Assembly: GCA_027071075.1 (NCBI GenBank)
Contig: JALSUU010000079.1
Coordinates: forward strand, 1 to 35,648
From: Sulfurimonas sp.
GTDB lineage: Bacteria; Campylobacterota; Campylobacteria; Campylobacterales; Sulfurimonadaceae
Length of the DNA: 35,648 nt
Reading direction: 5' to 3'
The notes below the pieces were generated by a model. The model worked only from the letters and a program-made list of their open reading frames with translations, was not told the DNA's origin and did not search any database. Below are positions 31,075 to 35,648 of the stretch, in pieces. A program made the translations under genes and the position numbers. Each line of letters opens with the position of its first letter. The stretch's first letter is position 1.

Positions 31075-33401
31075 CTCAGACCAATTCCTAGCTCACTATT
31101 TAATTTTTCAAGTATCGTGTCCATCGCGGAAGTAATATCCTCTTCTTCGAGTGTTTTTTCATTAGACTGTAGTACAAAACGAATACTCAGACTCATATTC
31201 TCACCTAAAGATGCATCACTATACTTATCTACAGGATAAAAACGGATTAACTCTGCAATAGAACAAGAGTCTATAGCTCTTTTTACCTTCTCATAGCTCA
31301 TACTTCTTGGCATAATAAGACTTAGGTCTCTAAAAGATGCTTGATACTTAGATGTTTTATTTGCGATTTTGAGTCCATGAGGAATTTTTGAAAAATCAAG
31401 TTCACAAACAAAGGTCACATCTAAATCATACTCTTTCTCAACATTAGGATGCACACGAAATAGCTCACCAATAACTTCACCAGATGCTAAAACCTCTGCT
31501 GATTGATACTCATGTGAAAGCGTATGCGAAGTTTTCTTTTCACGAAGTTCCACTGCACCAATAATATCTGAAATCTTTTGAACAAAAGAAGCAAAATCAA
31601 TTTTAGCAGGTTTTCCAGCATTCCCAAGAGTTTCACTCTCTTTTTCCCCACTAAAAAGCATTGCCATATTGTATGACTCTTCTCGTTTACTCGTAAAAAC
31701 CGAACCGATTTCAAAAAGTCTCACCGAAGAGAAACCATTTTTGACATTCAGTGATGCTGCTTTGAGTAGACCTGTTAAAAGTGTTGGGCGTAGAGTATCT
31801 AGCGTTTGAACAATAGGATTTAAAAGTTCTAAAGACTCTTGTGTTGTTTCAAAACCATACTTTGTAAGTGTTTTTTTCTCATCAAATACAAAATGTACAG
31901 ATTCAAAAAAACCACTTTGCGCAGCACGGTGTCTAAAAGTAGAGCGTTTTTTATACTCAAAATAGTTATCTTCTAAACGATTATCTTCAGTTAAAACAAA
32001 TGGTTTTGATGGAATATTATCGATGCCAACCATTCTTACTATCTCTTCAACAATATCTTGTTTATTCACAATGTCATGACGGAACTGAGGCACAGTTATA
32101 ACAAACTTATCTGTTGAAGATTTGGATGTATCAAAACCAAGGTTTTTGAGGATATTTGCTACTAAAACTTTATCAATTTTTGCACCAATTATTTCATCAA
32201 TCTCCTGTTTTGTAACAATTACTATCTTCTCTTTATGTGTATTGATATGCTCTATTTTTCCACCATAAGTTGTTGAGTGAGAGTTTGCTGCGATGAGATC
32301 AACACAAAATGCAATTCCAGAATCTAATTCTGGCTCACTCCCACGAGATGTCTTGTAAAACATTGGACCAGACTCTATTTTAGACTCTGACATCTTTTTA
32401 CTGATAACATCAGGTGGAATATAACTCGCTTCTAAAAGAACCGTTCCATTTTCATTATGTGCCTTGGAAGCATCTTTTTGAATGATACCAACAATAGAAG
32501 CTGTCTCTTTCCCTTTGATGCAAGCATAACCATTCTCATCTTCACTGAGAACAACCTTTGCCATCTTTTGCCCATCTTCACAGAAAAAGTTATGCTTATA
32601 AGCACGCAGTATAACGCCTGTACTCTGTGTTACATACAGAAGCATAGCCTCAACATCACACTCACGACTCTCTTCAATTTGCGCTAATCTCAATTTTACA
32701 AGAAGAGGTATATTTAAATCTTGTAAATCTAAAGCCTTATAAGTGAGGTTTACATTCAGATCTTTTTCATGACTTAAGGAGAGAATTCTTCCAACGCCAC
32801 GCTTTTCATCATTATCAGATATTGTGTACTCTTTGATAGGTCTGTCATATGCAGCACTTAAATCACGAGCAACACCTCTAATACTTAAGCAATCTCCACG
32901 ATTTGCAGTAAGTTCGATTTCTATTAAATCATCATTAAAGAGTGGATTTGTAGATACTTCATCCCCAACTTTAAAACTTCCCATACTCTCATCAAGTTCA
33001 AGAATCCCTTTTCCAAGATCAGGAAGACCAAGTTCTGAAGCAGAACATATCATACCATCCGAATCAACATCACGCAGTTTTACAGGCTTAATAACTAAAC
33101 CACCTGGCATCTCAGCACCAAGAACTGCTACAACAACATTAAGTCCTGCACGCACATTAGAAGCACCACATACTATCTGTCTGATTGATGAGCCAATATC
33201 TACTTGACATATATTGAGTTTATCAGCATTTGGATGTTTTTCACACTCTAAAACTTTACCAAAAACTATTTTATGAGGTACTCTATATTCGTGTATTCTA
33301 TCAACTTCTAAACCAATACTATTAAAAGTTTTTGCAATATCTTCAGTAGTTATTCCACTCAGGTCTATCCACTCTTCTAACCAAGATCTTGTAACTATCA
33401 T
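31071..33401 (-). CDS. pheT: Phenylalanine--tRNA ligase beta subunit
   Basis: PheT pairs with PheS as an alpha2-beta2 enzyme that charges tRNA-Phe. This 776-residue chain has the N-terminal EMAP/tRNA-binding fold (about 40-150, [32 protein letters not shown]), the B5 and B3/B4 editing regions (RQFRHDI-like [21 protein letters not shown]), a catalytic-like domain containing the [21 protein letters not shown] segment, and a C-terminal FDX-ACB anticodon-binding domain ([21 protein letters not shown]). The length is normal. It overlaps both pheS (4 bases) and aroA (4 bases), tying three enzymes of aromatic amino-acid use and synthesis in one transcript. Confidence 0.97.
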   Translation of the reverse strand: MIVTRSWLEEWIDLSGITTEDIAKTFNSIGLEVDRIHEYRVPHKIVFGKVLECEKHPNADKLNICQVDIGSSIRQIVCGASNVRAGLNVVVAVLGAEMPGGLVIKPVKLRDVDSDGMICSASELGLPDLGKGILELDESMGSFKVGDEVSTNPLFNDDLIEIELTANRGDCLSIRGVARDLSAAYDRPIKEYTISDNDEKRGVGRILSLSHEKDLNVNLTYKALDLQDLNIPLLVKLRLAQIEESRECDVEAMLLYVTQSTGVILRAYKHNFFCEDGQKMAKVVLSEDENGYACIKGKETASIVGIIQKDASKAHNENGTVLLEASYIPPDVISKKMSESKIESGPMFYKTSRGSEPELDSGIAFCVDLIAANSHSTTYGGKIEHINTHKEKIVIVTKQEIDEIIGAKIDKVLVANILKNLGFDTSKSSTDKFVITVPQFRHDIVNKQDIVEEIVRMVGIDNIPSKPFVLTEDNRLEDNYFEYKKRSTFRHRAAQSGFFESVHFVFDEKKTLTKYGFETTQESLELLNPIVQTLDTLRPTLLTGLLKAASLNVKNGFSSVRLFEIGSVFTSKREESYNMAMLFSGEKESETLGNAGKPAKIDFASFVQKISDIIGAVELREKKTSHTLSHEYQSAEVLASGEVIGELFRVHPNVEKEYDLDVTFVCELDFSKIPHGLKIANKTSKYQASFRDLSLIMPRSMSYEKVKRAIDSCSIAELIRFYPVDKYSDASLGENMSLSIRFVLQSNEKTLEEEDITSAMDTILEKLNSELGIGLR

Positions 33402-34390
33402 TGAAATTGCTCCAGTAATTTAATATCGCCTTCAAAAAGGGAACGAAGGTCTCCTATCTGATGAATAAGCATTGCAAAACGCTCAACGCCAAGACCAAAA
33501 GCGTATCCACTTACATCTTTATAGTTAACAGCTTCAAAAACATTAGGATCGACTATACCACATCCTAAGACTTCTAACCAACCTGTTTGAGAACATACAC
33601 GACACCCCTCACCCTTACAAAAAACACAAGAGATATCTACCTCTGCAGATGGTTCTGTAAAAGGGAAAAATGATGGACGAAAACGCACTTCAACATCTCC
33701 AAACATATACTTTAAAAAATCTTCTAAGATAAACTTCAAGTTTGCAAAAGAGACTGTTCCCTCTTTGTCCACTAAAAGACCCTCTACCTGATGAAACATA
33801 GGAGTATGTGTTAAATCATAATCACGACGGAACACTGCACCAGGAGCTATCATACGGATAGGTGGTTTTGAGTTCATCATTGTACGAATTTGTACAGGTG
33901 ATGTATGCGTTCTTAACATCATCTCATCTTTAAAGTAAAATGTATCTTGCATATCACGAGCGGGATGGTATTTTGGAAGGTTCAAGGCTTCAAAGTTATT
34001 AAAGTCATCTTCAACAATTTGACCCGTTTTTACTGCAAAGTTCATAGATGAAAAGTACTCTACAATTCTATCCATAGTCTCCATAACAGGATGCAAAGCA
34101 CCTGCTTGTGAGTCTGTACTGAACATAGAGACATCAATAGCTTCTGCTTTCATAGCAGCCTTAAGTGCTTCCGTTTCAAGTACTATTTTCTTTGCTGTGA
34201 ACTCATTCATCAATGCTGATTTATGAGTGTTTAACTCTTTTGCTATTTTTGATTTTTGCTCATTTGGAGCAGACTTCATTTTTACAAATTCAGCGGCTAA
34301 TACACCTTTTTTACCAAATACTGCAATGCGAATCTCTTCTAAAGTTTCCACATCTTTTGCATCGTTTATTTTATCGTACCACTCTTTCAA
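33398..34390 (-). CDS. pheS: Phenylalanine--tRNA ligase alpha subunit, TTG start
   Basis: PheS is the catalytic class II subunit of phenylalanyl-tRNA synthetase. After an N-terminal coiled coil (about 1-85) it has motif 2 region [44 protein letters not shown] and motif 3 [11 protein letters not shown] cysteine cluster [12 protein letters not shown] sits in an insertion just before GWLEVLGCG; several bacterial lineages share it, and it may bind zinc. The start is TTG (CAA on the plus strand), ten bases after GGAG; the next in-frame Met is about residue 37 and would remove part of the coiled coil, so TTG is preferred. The leader is short, with no room for a T-box or attenuator. Confidence 0.95.
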   Translation of the reverse strand: MKEWYDKINDAKDVETLEEIRIAVFGKKGVLAAEFVKMKSAPNEQKSKIAKELNTHKSALMNEFTAKKIVLETEALKAAMKAEAIDVSMFSTDSQAGALHPVMETMDRIVEYFSSMNFAVKTGQIVEDDFNNFEALNLPKYHPARDMQDTFYFKDEMMLRTHTSPVQIRTMMNSKPPIRMIAPGAVFRRDYDLTHTPMFHQVEGLLVDKEGTVSFANLKFILEDFLKYMFGDVEVRFRPSFFPFTEPSAEVDISCVFCKGEGCRVCSQTGWLEVLGCGIVDPNVFEAVNYKDVSGYAFGLGVERFAMLIHQIGDLRSLFEGDIKLLEQFQ

Positions 34391-34427
34391 TTATAGAGTC
34401 TCCATACATATATAAATTTTGATATGG

Positions 34428-34433
34428 ATTATA
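34428..34433 (-). promoter_or_regulatory. -10 box of the pheS-pheT-aroA-ispH operon
   Basis: The minus strand reads TTTGAATATAATCCATATC with a perfect TATAAT about 38 bases before the TTG start, giving a leader of around 30 bases. Confidence 0.6.
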
Positions 34434-34477
34434 TTCAAATATAGCTAATAAATAGCTTCATTTACAAATTTATATGC

Positions 34478-34483
34478 TACAAT
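34478..34483 (+). promoter_or_regulatory. -10 box of the HIT gene
   Basis: TACAAT in TATATGCTACAATTACCC, 24 bases before the preferred ATG at 34507. It overlaps the N-terminal extension of the computed ORF and argues against the start at 34474. Confidence 0.5.
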
Positions 34484-34506
34484 TACCCAAAAATAAGGAA
34501 AATAAC

Positions 34507-34863
34507 ATGTGTCTATTTTGTAAAATTGTAAATAAAGAAATCCCATCAAATGTAATCGCTGAAAATGATAATTTTTTAGCATTTCACGATATTAACCCGA
34601 AGGCACCTGTGCATATTTTAGCTATCCCTAAAGTGCATGTAGATAGTTTTAATGAAGTTTCACCTGAGACTATGGCTGGGCTTACTACTTTTATTCAAGA
34701 TATAGCCAAAGAGGTTAAAATTGATAAAAGTGGTTATAGAGTTATCACAAATATTGGTGATAATGGTGGTCAAGAGGTGAAACATCTCCACTGGCATATC
34801 TTAGGCGGAGCAAAACTCGCATGGGGACACTTTAGCGATTCAAATCCTAAAGATAACTTCTAG
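34507..34863 (+). CDS. HIT-family nucleotide-binding hydrolase (HinT-like)
   Basis: The preferred start is the ATG at 34507, 118 residues, with AAGGAA seven bases upstream; the ORF track's start 33 bases earlier adds MLQLPKNKENN, which overlaps the -10 box and is not part of the fold. The histidine-triad active site is HLHWHIL (H93, H95, H97). The N-terminal MCLFCKIVNKEIPSN is the usual opening, with a C-x-x-C that often accompanies zinc in this group. HinT-type enzymes hydrolyse nucleoside phosphoramidates in the cytosol; the physiological substrate is not settled. It is divergent from pheS, as in C. jejuni (from memory), and convergent with the small ORF at 34860-34976. Confidence 0.93.
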   Translation: MCLFCKIVNKEIPSNVIAENDNFLAFHDINPKAPVHILAIPKVHVDSFNEVSPETMAGLTTFIQDIAKEVKIDKSGYRVITNIGDNGGQEVKHLHWHILGGAKLAWGHFSDSNPKDNF

Positions 34864-34976
34864 AAAAAGCGCTTCGCTTTTTCACCCCAATCACTCTCTC
34901 CTATATTTAAACTATACTCGTAGGCCATTATTCCCACTATTGTTACTGCTGTTAAAATAAGTGTCATCTCAAACAT
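34860..34976 (-). CDS. 38-residue membrane microprotein (missing from ORF track)
   Basis: Reading the minus strand, an ATG eight bases after AAGGA opens a 38-codon ORF with sequence MFEMTLILTAVTIVGIMAYEYSLNIGESDWGEKAKRFF. It has one membrane helix (about 4-19) followed by a short polar tail, like the single-span microproteins that accompany enzyme complexes. A TACAAT box lies 24 bases upstream of the leader. Its stop overlaps the stop of the convergent HIT gene by three bases, and the last nine codons are built from the terminator hairpin at 34863-34883. The ribosome-binding site, helix and spacing support it, but 38 codons could occur by chance; conservation would decide. Confidence 0.55.
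   Translation of the reverse strand: MFEMTLILTAVTIVGIMAYEYSLNIGESDWGEKAKRFF
34863..34883. terminator. Bidirectional intrinsic terminator between HIT gene and microprotein
   Basis: GAAAAAGCG-CTT-CGCTTTTTC: a 9-bp stem with a 3-base loop, directly after the HIT stop codon. The T-run forms part of the stem in both directions, so it can end both convergent transcripts. Confidence 0.7.
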
Positions 34977-35006
34977 ATTGTATATCCTTGTCAAAGTATT
35001 AAGAAT

Positions 35007-35012
35007 ATTGTA
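35007..35012 (-). promoter_or_regulatory. Candidate -10 box of the microprotein gene
   Basis: The minus strand reads TTTCCTACAATATTCTTA. TACAAT lies about 31 bases before the ATG at 34976, leaving a leader of about 24 bases that holds the AAGGA. Confidence 0.35.
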
Positions 35013-35040
35013 GGAAAACTAATAAGAAAGTGTTAAAAAT

Positions 35041-35055
35041 ATTGCAAAATGCAAT
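35041..35055. repeat. Small inverted repeat ATTGCA-AAA-TGCAAT
   Basis: A 6-bp perfect dyad with a 3-base spacer, 65 bases upstream of the microprotein start and upstream of its -10 box. It has the form of a protein-binding operator, but its owner is unknown. Confidence 0.3.
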
Positions 35056-35068
35056 GGATTTGAAGTAA

Positions 35069-35107
35069 TTTCTAAAAAAGTAGCCTTATTGTATACTTTT
35101 TTAGAAA
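35069..35107 (-). terminator. 14-bp inverted repeat after the OsmC gene, possible terminator
   Basis: TTTCTAAAAAAGTA and TACTTTTTTAGAAA form a perfect 14-bp AT-rich stem with an 11-base loop, 18 bases past the OsmC stop. The T-run lies within the stem. It may end the OsmC transcript before the microprotein promoter. Confidence 0.5.
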
Positions 35108-35124
35108 ATATATTTAAAAAAAGA

Positions 35125-35589
35125 TTAACTTGGACAGGCTTCTATTTCACCCATATCTATCTGAGATCCACCACCTGAAATCATCTTCTCATTTTCACGA
35201 ATAAGTTTTCCATTATGTGTAATAGAGTAAGATATAGCTGTAGTGTCACGAATAGTGTTAATAGTTGAACAGTATGTTTCCACTGAAGCCATCACCCAAC
35301 GAGCAGCAGTAGTATCATCTGCATCAGAATTAAAACTATATGTAAGGTGAAGGGTATCAAACTTTGCAGGATGTGGCTCTGCACGCTTTACTTCACCATC
35401 TACTACTAAATTAGTAACAGTTTTACCCTGATTTTTTGGTATAAGAATTAAATCTGACGCACTACAAGTGATTATTCCAGATAAAAAGTACTCTATTGGA
35501 GAGATAGTTGGGCAATCAATAATAAAACTACTTTTTGCAGTTTTTGCTTCAAATTTCATAGCATCTTTATGTGTTACAGTTATTTTCAT
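35125..35589 (-). CDS. OsmC-family protein (YhfA-like)
   Basis: A 154-residue cytosolic protein of the OsmC/Ohr fold. The two family cysteines are visible: C42 in SGIITCSASDLI and C107 in VETYCSTINTI, the latter at the start of the helix as in the peroxidatic pair. N-terminal strands (KITVTHKDAMKFEAKT...) and GKTVTNLVVDGEVKRAEPHPAKFDTLHLTY match the YhfA side of the family, which has no proven substrate, while OsmC and Ohr reduce organic hydroperoxides. The ATG directly follows the stop of the upstream gene, with AGGA just before, so the two are probably co-transcribed. C-terminal KMISGGGSQIDMGEIEACPS adds a third Cys. Confidence 0.88.
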   Translation of the reverse strand: MKITVTHKDAMKFEAKTAKSSFIIDCPTISPIEYFLSGIITCSASDLILIPKNQGKTVTNLVVDGEVKRAEPHPAKFDTLHLTYSFNSDADDTTAARWVMASVETYCSTINTIRDTTAISYSITHNGKLIRENEKMISGGGSQIDMGEIEACPS

Positions 35590-35648
35590 CTATTTTTTTC
35601 CTTTTAAATAATTTTTAAAATACGCAAGCTGTTCTTCTGTACGCTTAG
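35590..35648 (-). CDS. 3' end of an upstream gene, partial
   Basis: The minus strand has an open frame running in from the window edge, ending KRTEEQLAYFKNYLKGKK and a TAG directly against the OsmC start codon. The Lys-rich amphipathic end looks like a genuine C-terminus, and the ribosome-binding site of the OsmC gene lies within its last codons. Eighteen residues are too few to name the protein; the frame choice rests on its fit with the OsmC start. Confidence 0.5.
   Translation of the reverse strand, partial: KRTEEQLAYFKNYLKGKK

Noticed and set aside
34391-34440. T-box or attenuator leader before pheS
   Set aside because: The predicted leader is about 30 bases, too short for either, and shows no leader peptide with Phe codons.
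34474-34506. Upstream ATG of the HIT ORF
   Set aside because: It overlaps the TACAAT box and adds residues foreign to the HIT fold; ATG 34507 has a good AAGGAA site.

Overview
This window looks like the chromosome of a mesophilic, low-GC Campylobacterota bacterium, most like Sulfurimonas or a close relative. The block pheS-pheT-aroA-ispH-rpsA-(small membrane gene)-serA, with a HIT-family gene divergent from pheS, matches from memory the Campylobacter jejuni Cj0891-Cj0898 neighbourhood. The AT-rich -10 boxes without a clear -35, the stand-alone short HisG, the type III pantothenate kinase and the many multi-domain PAS/REC/Hpt/GGDEF proteins fit the same group. No phage, CRISPR array, tRNA, rRNA or intact insertion sequence was seen.

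Layout. (1) 30-2243: a 37-residue putative lipoprotein, then a large kinase-less PAS-REC-Hpt-REC-GGDEF protein. (2) 2313-4736: a plsC-like acyltransferase, pdxJ and pdxA, with overlapping ends; the last two are the core of DXP-dependent vitamin B6 synthesis. (3) 4733-7481, minus strand: trkA-trkH potassium uptake, convergent with pdxA. (4) 7589-9417: an exported DUF1566 protein overlapping an exported MEMO-AMMECR1 fusion. (5) 9540-13795: a 7TM-DISM hybrid histidine kinase translationally coupled to a REC-GGDEF diguanylate cyclase. (6) 13826-16102, minus: small hypothetical, coaX, hisG and a SAM methyltransferase. (7) 16184-19071, minus: an exported DUF255/thioredoxin-fold protein, and a lipoprotein that looks like a delta-class carbonic anhydrase. 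(8) 19072-19564: a 493-bp intergenic region mostly filled by a 270-bp nested palindromic, MITE-like element. (9) 19565-24975: an RND efflux operon (outer-membrane factor, short adaptor, and a permease split into two genes). (10) 25121-34390, minus: pheS-pheT-aroA-ispH, then rpsA with its own promoter, a small membrane protein and serA. (11) 34507-35648: HIT protein, a 38-residue membrane microprotein, an OsmC-family protein and the end of one more gene.

How it works together. Most genes are housekeeping: cofactor (B6, CoA), amino-acid (His, Ser, Phe/Tyr/Trp precursor) and isoprenoid synthesis, translation and K+ uptake. The accessory content is c-di-GMP/phosphorelay signalling, a tripartite pump and envelope proteins. 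The first signalling protein has the domain order that would result from joining the C-terminal part of the hybrid kinase to the coupled diguanylate cyclase, minus the kinase core, which suggests the coupled pair is one phosphorelay. Points most worth a second look: the nested palindromic element, the bacterial delta-type carbonic anhydrase lipoprotein, the split RND permease, the exported MEMO-AMMECR1 fusion, and two very small membrane/lipoprotein genes absent from the ORF track. I do not see a clearly new multi-gene defence or biosynthetic system.
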